NCBI GenBank assembly: GCA_018340805.1
Contig: JACMZG010001913.1
Span: 24,070,443 to 24,134,442, forward strand
Source: Microvelia longipes
Taxonomy: Eukaryota; Arthropoda; Insecta; Hemiptera; Veliidae
Direction: 5' to 3'
DNA: 64,000 nt
Part shown: positions 39,390 through 52,239 of the stretch, one piece after another
How the letters are laid out: every line of letters begins with the position of its first letter
Numbering within the stretch: position 1 is the first letter of the stretch
Made by a program: the position numbers and the translations under genes
Notes under the pieces: generated by a model
The model's database searches: none
The model's input: the letters and a program-made list of their open reading frames with translations, nothing else
What the model was told of the DNA's origin: nothing

Positions 39390-41212
39390 TTTATTCAAAA
39401 TCCAAATTAATTGATTATTGCTAAATAATAACATAAAACATAACAAGTATCAATACTTGTTTTGTTTAGGAATTGATACTTGCAAAACTCATTACTATCA
39501 AACCATAAATATGATCATTTTATATAATTGTAGCAGATTTATATAATACATCATGTATTAAATACACCACCACTACATGAAAATATATTTTAATATTATA
39601 TATTTATTATGTATTATTAAATATATTTTAGTATTTAATAATTTAAACCTCAAGAAATATCAATATTATATTATAAAATGTTATTATTATTATAGAAGTT
39701 ATATAATGAATCGTAAAAAAATATTATACACAGGTTATGAAAATATTTATATTCAACAGTAAAAGAAATTTGATAAAAGTCAGCCATAATAACAAGATTA
39801 AAAAAGTAAATAAGTAAATACTATAAGATATATCTGAGTCTTTGAATTTCTTTAGATAGAGTTATGTTTTTGAAATCAAAAAGAAGTTTTTTTATATTTT
39901 GAATAAAAATATTTTCAGGTGAAAGAAAATATCTTTTCAAATTTCCAAAAAGGTCGAAATAGGCGAACCAATTAGATTTGGTTAAGAAGAAAAAGATATA
40001 AAAAATGCTTGACTTGAGCACGGAAAAAATGCTTGAGAGATGGGGAAATGCTTGAAGGGTCTTGTAAAGTAAATGCTTATCAAAAGGACTTGGAAGGTTT
40101 TCTTTAGGAAATAAGGGATAATTCAAGGGACTCAGACTTCAACAAGATTTAGGCAAATAATATATCAAACTAAGATATTAGATTTAAAGATGGTAACCTC
40201 GATTGCTTAAGATTACAGGAAAGTTGAAAGGAAAAAGTCTAAGTTTATTCATGCTGCTTTGCTTTTATTGACAATAATGAAAACGCAAAGATTATTTGTT
40301 TTATGTATCACTGAAAGAATTGCTTATGGCGCAATGTATAACTTGAAATCCGGACCTGAAAAAATGTAACTTTTTTGTATTGCTTTTAACCAAATATTTT
40401 AGAAAGTCTACATTAAAGAATGAAGAAAAATATAGTCTGCATATTCAGAGTGGAACCTATCTATTATATGACAGCGCAGGATCAAATTATAGATTTTTTT
40501 CAGTTTTGGCTCTTGGACCAGTAGAGAAAACACAAGTTTGACATTAAACGAACAAGATACTAGTGAGTTTAATTAACAACACTATCTACCTATTTGTTTA
40601 TTTCCTACTTTGTTAACAAACGTAGTTAACATTTTAGAAGTTATGGATATCGCGCATGTTTATTTGTGTGGGTTAGTATGTTAAACAGCAGTAAAAAATA
40701 ACCGATTTTGTTGAAATTAGGTATACATATAGGGTACTTAGTCATGGTCAATACTGTATAGTTTCTGGTTAAATAACAAATAATAACTTAAAAATGTCTG
40801 CCAATATGCGGACTCCTTTATTACGAAATTGGGATTTAAAAAAATCGCGTTGTATTATATAATGCTTTCAAAAAATTTACAAATTTACTTTCAAAAAAGT
40901 AAGAATCAAAATAACTGGTAAAATTGGCAGACTAAGAAGTGGGTTTATGATTTTTCTTAGATCATTCAAAAAAATGAAAAAAAAATTTTGCTGACACAGC
41001 AATGTAGGATAAGAAAAGAATAGGTTCATAACACGTTGAATTTTTCAGGAAAAAACAACTAACACGCACACACAGGAATACAGGAATTACAATGAAAGCC
41101 GCTCATTACGTATTAAAAACACCTAAAACAGGTATAAACTAAAATTCGGGGTAAAAACAACACAAGTTTTGAGTAAAAATCAATATTTAAAATTGCAAAT
41201 TACAACTCAGTG
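39390..41212. other. Intergenic, no supported gene
   Basis: A 101-codon minus-strand frame (39821-40126) has no ATG start and covers degenerate AAATGCTTGA repeats; it is left unannotated. Confidence 0.5.
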
Positions 41213-41274
41213 TCAGTTATTACTATTAGCATCGGCATTATATTTAACATGGTGCTTCTGTTTCATCTCAATAC

Positions 41275-41429
41275 CTTCACAGCTTTGGTTGACCTTGGAC
41301 CCAGTCGGTTTGCTATAAACCCAAATTCCTTCATAAAGTCTAAACGTTTCTGAAGTAACCCTATCGATTGGATTTACTAAAGGTTTTATCTGTTCACTCC
41401 GATCCCTCTGTTCCGACATGGCAGATAAT
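41275..41429 (-). CDS. Possible start-codon exon of an unrecognised gene
   Basis: On the minus strand a plausible acceptor (TTTAACCTACAG/ATTATC) is followed after 10 bases by ATG at 41419. The frame reads MSEQRDRSEQIKPLVNPIDR and includes ETFRLYEGIWVYSKPTG. A weak donor (GTGAAG/GTATTG) ends it at 41275. Without that splice the frame runs on to a stop at 41213, giving 68 residues. Amino-acid composition is balanced and less AT-driven than chance frames nearby. No family is recognised and no partner exon was found. Confidence 0.3.
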
Positions 41430-42339
41430 CTGTAGGTTAAACTTGATGAAAAATAAAGATGGTTTAGTTCAGCCAAAAACACAGTATAAAACTTTAAGTC
41501 AAGCTAAATTAAAATTATTCTGTTGAAAAGAAAACTTAAAAAAAAATTAGCTTACTCCTAATAGTAACTTAGTTGTTAAGAATTATTAATAAAAAAACTT
41601 GAATATTTAAAACATCAAAATATTGAAATTAACAACAAAAGTTTAGTTTAGTTTTAAACAACTCAAACCGATTTCTACGAGTACATCTGATTGAAAAAAA
41701 ATAGAAACTGTAATTATTTTGATGGCAATAAACAAAGCCATTGGTAGCAATTAAAGTAATTGTCTAATATAACTAACAACTTAATGAATAGTTACAGAGA
41801 ATACCAATTAGATGACGATTAAAATTTGATTTGTTTAGTGATAAAACAACAGAGGAGTGACTTAACACTTGCTACGGAAAAAGCGATAAAACGCTGTTTC
41901 CATATTACTTTTATTTTTTTTTCAAAATTTTCGGTACAACTAAGTAAAGGGCATCAGAGGAGTTTAGTGAGTTATATTAAACAGTTATCTACCAAAAAAT
42001 AAATTTAGATATAAGTCCATGGAGCAATGAAAGGCAAGTCCATGAGGACTTTAGGAAAAGCCGAGTTATAAATAAAGGTAACTGATACGTAGTCATGTTA
42101 AACATAAAATAAAATCCTAAGCCTTTAAATACGAGTACAGCTATTAATTTATTTACATACTAGAGGTTACTTTCCAACAATGTTTACTCAATTGTCAAAA
42201 TTTTTGCAATGCAATGAAAAAAACTAGATTATATAATATTACACAGACTGCATAAACATAGATAGCTTAATAAACACTAAATATTTAGGTGGAAATACAA
42301 AGGTATTAGCTAAAACTCGTTAACAAAGTAGGCTTTCTC

Positions 42340-43110
42340 AAGCAACAATACTTTAATGCTTTTTTTGAAAGTTTTGAGTGGAAGTTTGACTACTGAAGTG
42401 GGTAATTTATTAGAACATCTTTATTCCATTCAAATGTGGGGACTGATGTGATTTGTTGAGTCTACAAGTGGGAATATTGATCTTAACAATATATCTAGTG
42501 CCATAATTGTGGTTCTTAATATAATTGAACTCCCCCTCATCATTCATTGCTCTAACAAACAACAAGGACAAATTGTAAGCTAAAAAAAAACTTAAAATTC
42601 TATCATCAATAAAATATTGTTTGCACTTAGAATTATGTTAAGCATTATTCGTGATACGGATAGCTTTTTTTGCAAAAAAAAAAACACTATTTGCTACGGG
42701 GGATGCTCCCAATCTTTAATAAATTAGAGCATACCATACGTGAATGAATATGTGCATAGTAAGCAAGCTTCATGGTATCAATATCTAAAGTTAAACTAAG
42801 TTAACTCAAGCAAGCAACATGAGCTTTCCAATTAAGTGTGCTATAAAGTCTATGATCTCATCCTTAGATTCAAAAGCCTCATAAATGAAATTAGTCAAAG
42901 CATTAATAGCATTCTGAGTGGATAAACCTTCTCTAAATCCAAATTGAAAATTGTTGAAAACTTTACTTTATTAAAAAAATTACTAATTGGACTTTCAAAA
43001 TATTTAAAAAAAAACCTAAGCCTAGTGTTAAACTAATTCCTCTGTGATTCTTTGCATTATAAGGGCTATCTTTCCTAAGGACTTATTTGCTATATTTAAC
43101 GCATTAGGAA
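42340..43110 (-). pseudogene. Decayed non-LTR retrotransposon (reverse transcriptase and C-terminal remnant)
   Basis: Read on the minus strand, the region near 43030-43060 gives NHRGISL, equivalent to the NYRPISL block of non-LTR reverse transcriptases. Around 42855-42955 it reads QFGFREGLSTQNAI followed by an Asn/Phe/Glu-rich helix, the classic block that precedes the first catalytic aspartate. After a gap, a frame of about 60 codons (about 42411-42615) includes YFIDDRILSFF and HNYGTR, like the region after the reverse transcriptase domain in Jockey/CR1-type elements. The catalytic FADD-type block is absent, and stops and frame changes separate the parts, so it is dead and internally deleted. 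The exact clade is uncertain. The upstream side abuts a family A fragment at 43113. Confidence 0.75.
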
Positions 43111-43112
43111 AA

Positions 43113-43215
43113 TGTCCGTGTTGGTCTCGCTTCGCTCGTCCTCAAACTATAAGCATCCCTAAATTTATACTACAAACAAGTCTTCAAAATCGCTTCACGA
43201 AATTATACTGACCTC
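43113..43215 (-). mobile_element. Family A tail fragment
   Basis: GTCTCGCTTCGCTCGTCCTC, then AAATTTATACTACAAACAAG, matches two tail repeats only. It abuts the retrotransposon remnant. Confidence 0.6.
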
Positions 43216-43219
43216 GGCA

Positions 43220-44560
43220 ATACAGGGAATTAAGCATTGCACAAGTATTCACATTTCTCTCAATTTTTAAACTTTCTCGTCATGCCATTTACTCTTTAAT
43301 TTATTCTAGTTGGTCACTCTAAACTCTATTATATTTTTTAAACCCCATTTACCAACACCCAAGCCAACACATCTAACTGTAAATAGTTGGTATTTTTAAC
43401 TAACACCAAAAAAACCCTTAGAAGCTTTGTTCCCGCTAATATAAAGGAATTGGTATAAACAAGAAGCTCTTTACCGAACTATGCTTAACTAAGTTATTTT
43501 TCCTTTTTACTCGAGTACACAGGCAGGGAGTAAAAGCAAGTCTTCCTCCCGGGCCAAAGTATAAAGCCATCATATTTCCTACCATAGAAGGTCTTAAGTG
43601 TATAGAGAAGTATATAGACTAAAACAACAACCTATTTATATTAACTTTTACCTCAGGGGGACGAAAACTTGAAAATAAAACCTTTTACACAAAACTTTGA
43701 CAAGCCTTTTACCTAGTTAACCATTTTTTACAATTTTATTGGATTATTTTAAATATTTTTTAGCGGGCATCTATTTTGGTTATAACTCTGTGAAGTAAAA
43801 TTAGCTTTTAGATAGTTTTAACTTTCAAGCCTCAGTGCTTCTATGGCGCGTTTAGAAGGCTCAGCGTTTCAATATCATTTTAACATTTATCGCTAAGACT
43901 ATTTTCGTTATATTTTCAAATTCATATTTTATAACTTGTTAGAACAGAGACAAAAACTAATTTTCTTTAATTTCAACACTTTTAATGATTAAATTTGTTG
44001 TTTGTTGTATCATTCAATTAAATAACATTACACCAATACAAAATCTGTTGTTTTGGGAGAAACAACTAACTTTGTTTTAAAAAACTTTAGTTTTTCCAAC
44101 TAAATTTTTTAATGTGATACAACTTTCAAAAGAGATAGTCTCGTCGTCGTTTTACCCAAATGACAAGGGAGACTAAATTGTGTTGACATACAGTTTTAAA
44201 AGAATAAAAGAAACGAAAAGAATATTGTTTCCTTTAAACATAAATTTATTTACAGATAGCTTTTAAGACACCATAAGGCCATCATCATTGCCATAAAACA
44301 AAAATATAAATAATTAAATGAAAAATAAGGAATAACCTTAAAGCAAATTATTTTATATCATTTGATACTACCGAGTTTTGCAAAACATGAATAATTGACA
44401 CAATGTAATACAGTTAATTTTATGCAACACAATATAGCTTTTCTGCCACTAAGGATGGTATCATGTTGTGTGGATGTATGCGTTGTGCCTTAAACATGAC
44501 TTTTATTTTAATGCTTTCTTTTTCTAAAATATAACACTTAAATAACTTTAATTTGCTTCA
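43220..44560. other. Intergenic, nothing recognised
   Basis: AT-rich. A GATGATGGCCTTATGG motif on the minus strand at about 44273-44290 resembles retroelement 3' hairpins but stands alone. Confidence 0.5.
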
Positions 44561-44569
44561 GTCTGAAAA

Positions 44570-45115
44570 ATAGGCTTCGGAGTACTTTAGTACTTTACCT
44601 CAAAACTTCGGACTTGCTTACATGGATGTCAGAGCTTAATGTACATGGATTAATGTTACATGGATTATCAGAGCTTAAATAGTATTATCGGTCTAGCTCC
44701 GCTCAACCTCAGAATAAAATAATGATTTGAAGTCTTGGGAGTTGACTTCGGTTTCGCTTTGTTCGTCCTCAGAATGCAATCATTACTAAATGTGACTAAA
44801 GTAGTGCTAAGCTTATAGTAGTAAACTAAAGGCAAGATGAGTTGGCTTCAGATTGTTATGATTAACAAAACTTAAGTAGTGTTACATTGGTCTCGCTATG
44901 CTCGATCCAACAACTGTAATATAACCTCATTTCTACGGTGTTTAAAGTTTTAAAAAAACTTAACTTGCTTAAGGAAAACCAAAAGGTAGTCTCTTTGGAA
45001 AACCCCTCAGGAGGTCTGAGAAACATCTGGATAGCTTAGGTGAAAACCCAGTTTCAGTTTTTTTTTTTGCAAAAACAATATTTTTACTACTACCTACGGT
45101 ATAAATAAGGAATCA
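44570..45115 (-). mobile_element. Family A, heavily degraded fragments
   Basis: Scattered tail words (TTCGGTTTCGCTTTGTTCGTC, GGTCTCGCTATGCTCGATCC with changes) are followed by an outer end at 45040-45115 (CTACGGTATAAATAAGGAA). Confidence 0.45.
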
Positions 45116-45511
45116 AATTATAGCTAAAGCAATAAAATTAAACAGCCGAATTAAGTAGTAAGGTTTTTATAACTTTTTACCAATAATGTCTTGATTACAT
45201 TGAATAATATTACAACCATCATTTACCTCTATAACTATCCTGACTATATCTATAGCAATAGTCATACACAAGCGTTAGTTCATATATTAAGGTCATTGGT
45301 TACATCTGTTTACAGTTGGCTTTCTAATTTCATTTTACTTTAATTTTTTTACAATACCAGCCCTGCTATGGGTCTTTATTTTTCTTAATAGGCTTTAGCA
45401 TACCAAGTTGTTCTTGATCTCCATTCCCCTTCCCTTTGTTGTCTTTTTTCCTTTCCTGTCATTTTCATTTCGTTTTAGGAATTGCATTTCTTTAAGAATA
45501 ATTATTATATT

Positions 45512-46715
45512 TTACTTTTCCTAATGTGTGTATAGGAAAAGTATTATCTTTGCAAAAAAAACCAGAAAACGGAATGACACATAAATTATCCGATTTAGGT
45601 CTTTTAAGAGTTCCTTAGTAGTTTTAACTAATTAGTCTGTATGTGTCAATTGTGTCTGTTATCATCGTAGCTCCCAGTGTATTTATGCTCTAGAGTTAAA
45701 CTTTGTACAAAATCAGTCAATAGATGTAAGCGTGCTTCTTTTTATGACGTCTAATTACGTTAAATTATTTTTTTATTGCAAAACTTACGAGAATTTACTA
45801 AACGCGAAAACATTTGTAGATAAGTTTAACTCTAGGCACGCATGTAGTCATATATAAGACTACATATATGACTACATATATGTAGTTATATATGTGCCAA
45901 GTTTCATCACATTATTGGCATTACTTTAATTTTAAGCAAATGACAGGTATACGTTTAAAAAGAAATCGGAAATTAATCAAATTGCCTTGAAATTTGGTAC
46001 AAGTGTACCTTTTTATCTATTAAATGCGTATACTAAGTTTCGTTTCTACACGGCAAGTATACCTATGAGTTTTGTTGGATCATAAATGTTAAGCAGCATC
46101 GAGGTCAGTGCCAGGATAGGTGACTGCTGGGAAGATAGCAAATGCAATTATAATACTGACATAATTACCAGCAATACCATACCTAGTAAAAGACACTACA
46201 GCTTTATTTTTGGGATTCAAAATTGGAGACCTATTTCAATCATTAAATAGTATATTCACGATTGTTTTGGCAAATTTGAGAATATTTCTGATTTCTAAAT
46301 TTTCTAAAACTATTTCAACTATCAGTTTCAGATGTCTTAAAAGACCTGAGAGAATTCCACTCAGTTCCTAGTATGTGAGTCCTAAAACGTATCGCAGAAT
46401 AAATATGGTAATCTTCATATTCTGAGGATGAGCTTAGCGAATCCAAAGAAATGAAAATGAGCTTAGCGAATCCGAAGAAATGAGAATGAGCTTAGCGAAT
46501 CCCAAGAAATGAAGATGAACTTAGCGAATCCCAAGAAATGAGGATGAGCTTAGCGAATCCAAAGAAATGAGGATGAGCTTAGCGAATCCCAAGAAATGAA
46601 GATGAACTTAGCGAATCCGAAGAAATGAGGATGAGCTTAGCGAATCCGAAGAAATGAGGATGAGCTTAGCGAATCTATGTGACGAGGAAAAGTTCCGAGG
46701 TGCCCGACTTTGTGG
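45512..46715 (+). mobile_element. Family A element with insertion and expanded tail
   Basis: The upstream module starts at 45512 and the 5S-like part is at 46063-46137. Unrelated DNA follows (about 46150-46370), then the family tail resumes and is expanded into a 29-bp minisatellite before the closing GAGGAAAAGTTCCGAGGTGC. Confidence 0.8.
46428..46683 (+). repeat. 29-bp minisatellite grown from the family A tail
   Basis: About nine units built on GAGCTTAGCGAATCCGAAGA. The unit is the third internal repeat of the family A tail (GATGAGCGTAGCGAATCCGA), so the array arose in place. Variants CCCAAG and CCAAAG mark sub-blocks, suggesting stepwise multi-unit duplications. Confidence 0.92.
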
Positions 46716-47703
46716 TGTACTAAGGGACTTTTGTATAGTCAGTCCTATCTTTTATGCAAAGATGATCAACTCTTATAGAAATGATACAAATAGTGCTGAA
46801 ACCACTAGTGATCATTACTAATCTTCAACTTTTTTCAATAAAAATCTGAACAATAATCTCCTTTAACAGGAGGAGTAGCATTATAATAGGTAAGTATAAA
46901 CACACCCAGTAGTAGAAAAATAAAGGTGTAGAGCCCAAATGTAAGATAAAATAATTTAATGACAGAGCCATCTTTCAGACTCAACAGACCATCATCAGTG
47001 CCTAACCAACAAAGTATAAATTACAAACAACTACACAACAAACTTAAAAAGATAAATGAAAAAATAAATACAATTGTGGCAAACGTTTCAGCACACGTTA
47101 CAAATCCTAAATATCAAAAAGAAAGTTGGTGTCTGATGTGCGGTCAGATTTATAAGCACTTTATTTGTTAATAGGATACAGCTTGAAATGGCGAAAAAAC
47201 CAAGCATGAGAAAAATAAATAAAATCCATTTTTGCTTTTAAAAATACACGCCATTTTGAATTTTTAAACAATCTCCATTTTTTAAATATTTCATAAATAA
47301 TTAATAATATGCTAAAGATTATTTCTATATTCAGCAGGTTATTTTTACATTAACTTTATTTTCGAAACAAGTAAATTAAAACAAATGACAAACTTTGCTT
47401 ATAACGTACGAGTACATAGCTTAATATATTGTTAAGGATTGTAATCATTATAATCCCAAGAGATTAAAAAGAAATTACGGCACTCTATGGATTACCGTGT
47501 AGAGAGTGGGTAATCTTTACTAATAACTAATAGTAAGTTTCGACAGGAGAAGTAATTTTGGGTTTTAGCTCATGTTTTTGGTTGTACCTGGCTACAACAA
47601 TTTGTTTTGAAGATATTTTTCGGTACAAGTTAAATGTAATAATTGAGTGGTGGCTAAAATGGTTTAAATAATTAACAAAAGATAAAAAACAGTCCAAAAT
47701 AGT

Positions 47704-48651
47704 AAAAAAAATCGTACAATGGGTAACTCGGAACTTTTCCTCATCAGATCGGATTCGCTGCGCTCATCCTCCCTGCTTCGGACTCGCTTGGCTCGTCTTC
47801 AGAATATACAATTCGCTAAATTTATACTGCAACATGTATTCGGATACGCTTCGCTCGTCATCAAATAGTAAATGCATCCGTTTTATTCTCAGCAGTCACC
47901 CATACAGCACTGACCACGCTAAATTCGACTTAATTTTTACCAACAAAAATCATGGATATACTTGTCGTATTAAAACGAAACTTAGTGTACCTATTTAATA
48001 AGTAAAGGTATACATTTGTAATAAATTTCAGCTCCAATCATTGTCTGATTTGTTACAATTGTTTAAAAAACATACACAAGTCATTCAATAACAATGTAAC
48101 TAATGCTGATAATAAGATGAAACTTGGCACATATGTTGATCTTATGCATAACTACATCCGTGCTAAATTTCAATCCGATTGCAAAATTTTTTTATTTTAT
48201 TTTTTATTTTATTTATTGAATAATACAACAACAATCGTGATTGTTACAAGTATTAGAGATAGCACAGTTTTAATGGCTTGGTGCGCTTGATTGAGAAACA
48301 ATCCAGTGATTGCACTCAGATTTTTTCTGAGTGCAAAATTTTTACGCGCTTTTTAATTTTTCGAAATTTTCCTAGAGTCATTATGGCGGTTCCAATGACG
48401 TCATAAAATAAATTATTTACCGAATAGCACATCCACAGCGGTATACTGATTTTTGTAAGTTTCATTTCTCTAGCAATAATACACTGGCCGCTATGATGAT
48501 AACAGACACATACAGACAGGCAACTTTGTAAAAACAACTCAGGAAGCCTTTAAAACACCTGAAACGGATAGTTCCGGTTTCATCCCGGTTTCGGATTTAT
48601 TTGCCAACACAATACTTTTCCTTTAAACCTATGGTAAAATTAGGAAAAGAA
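47704..48651 (-). mobile_element. Family A element, full length, interrupted by a retroposed fragment
   Basis: Module order is intact from AAAAAAATCGTACAATGGG to TTAGGAAAAGA. The 5S-like part is at 47886-47958. The insertion at 48192-48331 splits the CGATTGCAAAATTTTT region, showing that family A was already resident when the retroposon landed. Confidence 0.85.
48192..48331 (-). mobile_element. Retroposed fragment with 12-bp target-site duplication
   Basis: The 140-bp insert interrupts a family A copy and is bounded by the same 12 bases, TGCAAAATTTTT, at 48180-48191 and 48332-48343. On the minus strand it ends TTGTATTATTCAATAAATAA followed by an A-rich AATAAAATAAA tail, as in the 3' ends of non-LTR elements. 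It is therefore a 5'-truncated LINE copy or a short SINE. The internal end forms a hairpin, CACTCAGA...TCTGAGTG. Confidence 0.75.
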
Positions 48652-48659
48652 AAGATACT

Positions 48660-50148
48660 AGAAAATTTAATTTTAATTTAAAATTTAATTAAGGGAAGAT
48701 GGGGGCAAAATAGATCGAATATAACTTAATTTTTATTATTTTTATTCCTATAAGAGTTGGTAATCTGCAGCCTTTTGTTAAAGCATTGTAAGCATAAAAG
48801 ATTTTATTATAGAATTATATCGAACAAAATAGAAAAAAATATTAAGATTAAGATTAGTCTGGTTCTCTAATACTACATAAATAAGTGAGAAAGATAAGTA
48901 AAAGAATAGTTATAGATAATTACATTTTAATACTAAAATAAATAAAAGAAAACAATAGAAATTTTATTAGAATTTGTGTTAATTTCCATGATTGCAATAT
49001 AATTGATGATGGGGCACTAATGAGAGAAACCAATTGAAATTTTCTATTGGTTTTTTTAGCGAATTTTCAAAGAAAAAATGTGCTTACGAGATAGGGGTCT
49101 TGTTTTTTTATTTTATTATAGTAGATTAACATGATTATGCTACGAGAAGGCAGTGAAATATAGTTAACAAATAAACTCAAAATTAGTCTCTTTCTTTTAG
49201 TGCCCTTATTATTATTTATGAAGAATATAACATTTTTAGCATAATTAAAAATTCAGGTAAATGATTATTTTTAAATTAAACAAAATAATTTTCGTAAATA
49301 AACTATGAGATTATTACAATAGGTTTCTCATTTGGAATCCAAAAAAATAAAGTAGTAGTTTTTTTTAGCTAGAAATAGTATTGCAGAGTAATTAATATCA
49401 AAATTTTTCCTTAAAATGAAAACAATTGGAAAACAATATGAACAAAATTAGAACCAAATATAGAATGTTTATAAAAAAATATTTTTCACTATACTGTAAA
49501 GTCTAAAAGATAAAAGGGCTAATAAATAAATAAAAATTAATATTAATTTAGGAAATACAAAAAAAATAAAAAAATATTCAGTAATAGAAAAAAAATTAAA
49601 ATAGTAATTTATTTATTTAAATTTAAAAAAAAAATATACTTACATTTCTAATTTTAATATGAACAAAAAATAATACGTACGATGGGTTGCCAAGAAGTAA
49701 AAAAATATAATATGCTAATTTCAAAATTATAATTAAGGAAAATTTAGTGGCAAAAACCGGGTAATATTTGGTGCGAGAGTAGAGCGCGATGGAGGTCGAC
49801 AGCACTACTAAAGGGGCTTGGTATATACCAACCTATCTATGAACCTTTCGAGGGTGGAAACCTCCCTGTGAGGGGGGGGGGCGGAATTTAGGTATACCAT
49901 AGTAAAAAACTGATAATGAATTATTTTAAAAAACAATCACTTTTAAAAACAATATTAATCTCTGATGAAACAAAGGAAACGATATTATTATATACAATAG
50001 ACAACAATTAACATTTTAATGTTACAAAACTAAATATTCAATATACATATTTACTATTCTATTTAATTATAAAACAAAAAAGATGGACACACATAAATAA
50101 ACATTTTTTCAATAATCTAATCATGAGATCGGAGACTCATGTATATAA
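48660..50148. other. Intergenic, nothing recognised
   Basis: AT-rich. A G-run with CCTCCCTGTGAGG (about 49845-49880) is the only GC-rich patch. Confidence 0.55.
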
Positions 50149-50149
50149 T

Positions 50150-50211
<62 letters not shown>

Positions 50212-50214
50212 TAT
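50149..50214. repeat. (TA)n microsatellite
   Basis: A TA run with ATAATA interruptions, flanked by ordinary AT-rich DNA. Confidence 0.95.
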
Positions 50215-51199
50215 TTATTTGTGTCCGTGTAAGAGTTTTTAAACCTTGCATATGGCCCACGATAACTTATGTCGGTAATAATTCTTTCTAGAATCAAAAC
50301 TTGGCAGATGTTGTGGAAGATAGGATGCCTATTGTTTATGAAAAATTTATGACGTCGTCAACCTAAATTATGACATAAAAATTAAAAACTAATACGACAT
50401 AAAAACTTGAAATGGTGTCATTTTTCTAAATTTGCCTGTTATTTCTTCTAGAGAGGCTTTATATTCTTTTCAGTTTTACTTATAATTGTATAAGTTTAAC
50501 TTAGACTCAAGCCCGCGCTGCATTGTTTTGTTTCAAAGAGCTGACATGTTATTTATAATGTTCACTTAAAAATTACATCTGATATTTTTGGACAAAATCT
50601 GTTGAGTCTTAGATATAAAAGTAAGGGATTAGAAGAGAACCCTAGGCCAAACCCTATTCAAAGAAATAGAAAATCCCCTGGTATTGTTAAGAATCATATA
50701 TTAATAATAGAATCAGGATATTGTGTAAAAGGTTTTAAGATGTTGCTCTTTCCTAAAGATAAGATTAATTGACAAAAGAATTTTAATCTTGGATTAACTT
50801 AGTACCACTGTATTAATAAGATTATTTTTTTCAATTAAGAGATATGTTTTATTACAACAGTAAGTTAACCAATTTGTATTATCTTTAACTGATTATCTAT
50901 TTTAGGAAAAAAAACTAGGGAGGATATTTTAAGAAAGAATTTTTAGTTAGATTGAAGGAATTAGGCTAGATTAGGAGATGTATTCTGGGATAGTATTTAA
51001 GGTTTAGTAAAACAAATACTTAAGTTAAAAACTTAAGCATAATGGTCCAAAATTTGGCCTAAACTCTTTTAGGCTTTAGATTTAATTTTAACCACAAAAT
51101 GACTCAGCATTTAAGTGGTCACGGATAAACCACTTTTGATAATCAGGTTTATCACGGATAAACCTGACTTTTAAAAATCAGGTTTTCGTGACGTCATTA

Positions 51200-51480
51200 A
51201 CCCGGTTTGCTGAGTAGGCGAAATTTAGGATTACTAATTTTTGTTACGAAGGTCTTTTTTTGAGGGGGGAGGGGCTGAATTGGTCTGAAGTCGAAGCGAC
51301 CACTTTAAGTCACCAAAAAGGCGAAAAAACCTTATTAAATTACTTGAAACTAAAATTACTGTCAATAAAAAATTAATTACGAGTAGGGTGTCGTTTTCAA
51401 TGTTTTTAGGGGGCTGGATGATTCAAACCGGTCTAAAGCTGATACAACATTCAAAGTGACCAAAATTTAAAAAAAACTGT
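51200..51480 (+). repeat. Repeat family D copy
   Basis: Contains GGTGTCGTTTTCAATGTTTT and AAACCGGTCTAAAGCTGATA. Related sequence is at 5875-6060 (+), 29885-30175 (+) and 18580-18715 (-). Confidence 0.5.
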
Positions 51481-51889
51481 AGTCATTTTTTTACGCTTAA
51501 GCGTAAAAAAATGACTTGTTTAAACACGTAGTCAGAGCGTTTCCTCTGACTCAAATCTCACTCAACTAATCTACACTAGAGTTTGTAAACAACCAATCAT
51601 CACATGTGAAGAGAGGTCCTTATGGTCCTAATTCTTCGTGGTTAAATAAATTAGTAATCAATCAATCAATCAATCTGTCCCATAAATTAGGAATTTTTTT
51701 AATTTCCAATAGTATCTAAAATTGATACTTCCTATCCTGACTTTATTCTTTGAATTTATAATTTCTGCCCCCAAACATTCTAAAATACAAAGACTAAAAT
51801 ATATTTTATAAAAATGACAAAAATAATAAAAATATATCTAGCTTGTCACAACACTCAAGAACCGAGGATTTTGTTCCTAGTGATTTACA

Positions 51890-52212
51890 TTATTCGTGCC
51901 AGCGCTTTTACTTCAAGTGACAAAGATTTCGGACATACGCAGGCTCAGTATATCTTTCCGACCTTCATCTCCAACAGCCCGCAAAACCTTAGCTTTTCGT
52001 GAGCTGGAGATAACGACAACGTGAAGCCAGACTTGTCTTAAATGAAACAGGGGCCAACCCCGCATTTGCGTATTAACCGGCCTTGAATTCAAGACCTCCC
52101 GAGTGTTCGGTACAAGGGATAATCTCATATTAAGGTCCTCCCCGGCTGGATTTGAATCCTGATCCTCCAGGTTGAAAGGCGACTGCTCTACCTCTGAACT
52201 ACCGGACTCGGT
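51890..52212 (-). mobile_element. tRNA-derived SINE
   Basis: The 5' head (about 52140-52210, minus strand) is tRNA-like: an A box TAGTTCAGAGGTAGAGC at 52185-52201 and a B box GGATTCAAATCC at 52148-52159. The anticodon stem does not pair cleanly, so this is not a working tRNA. The body continues about 250 bp to near 51890 and is less AT-rich than its surroundings. No clear A-tail or target-site duplication was identified, so the 3' limit is approximate. The open frames on both strands here are by-products. Confidence 0.65.
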
Positions 52213-52239
52213 TGGTAGTAAATTTTCGGAAAATCTCAA

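Noticed and set aside
39821..40126. 101-codon minus-strand frame
   Set aside because: No ATG start, low complexity (Phe/Leu/Lys-rich) and degenerate AAATGCTTGA repeats underneath.
52140..52210. A working tRNA gene
   Set aside because: A and B boxes are good, but the anticodon stem does not pair and a 250-bp SINE body follows.
51913..52239. 108-codon minus-strand frame
   Set aside because: It lies wholly over the tRNA-derived SINE and its flank, starts at a non-ATG codon and has no protein-family features.
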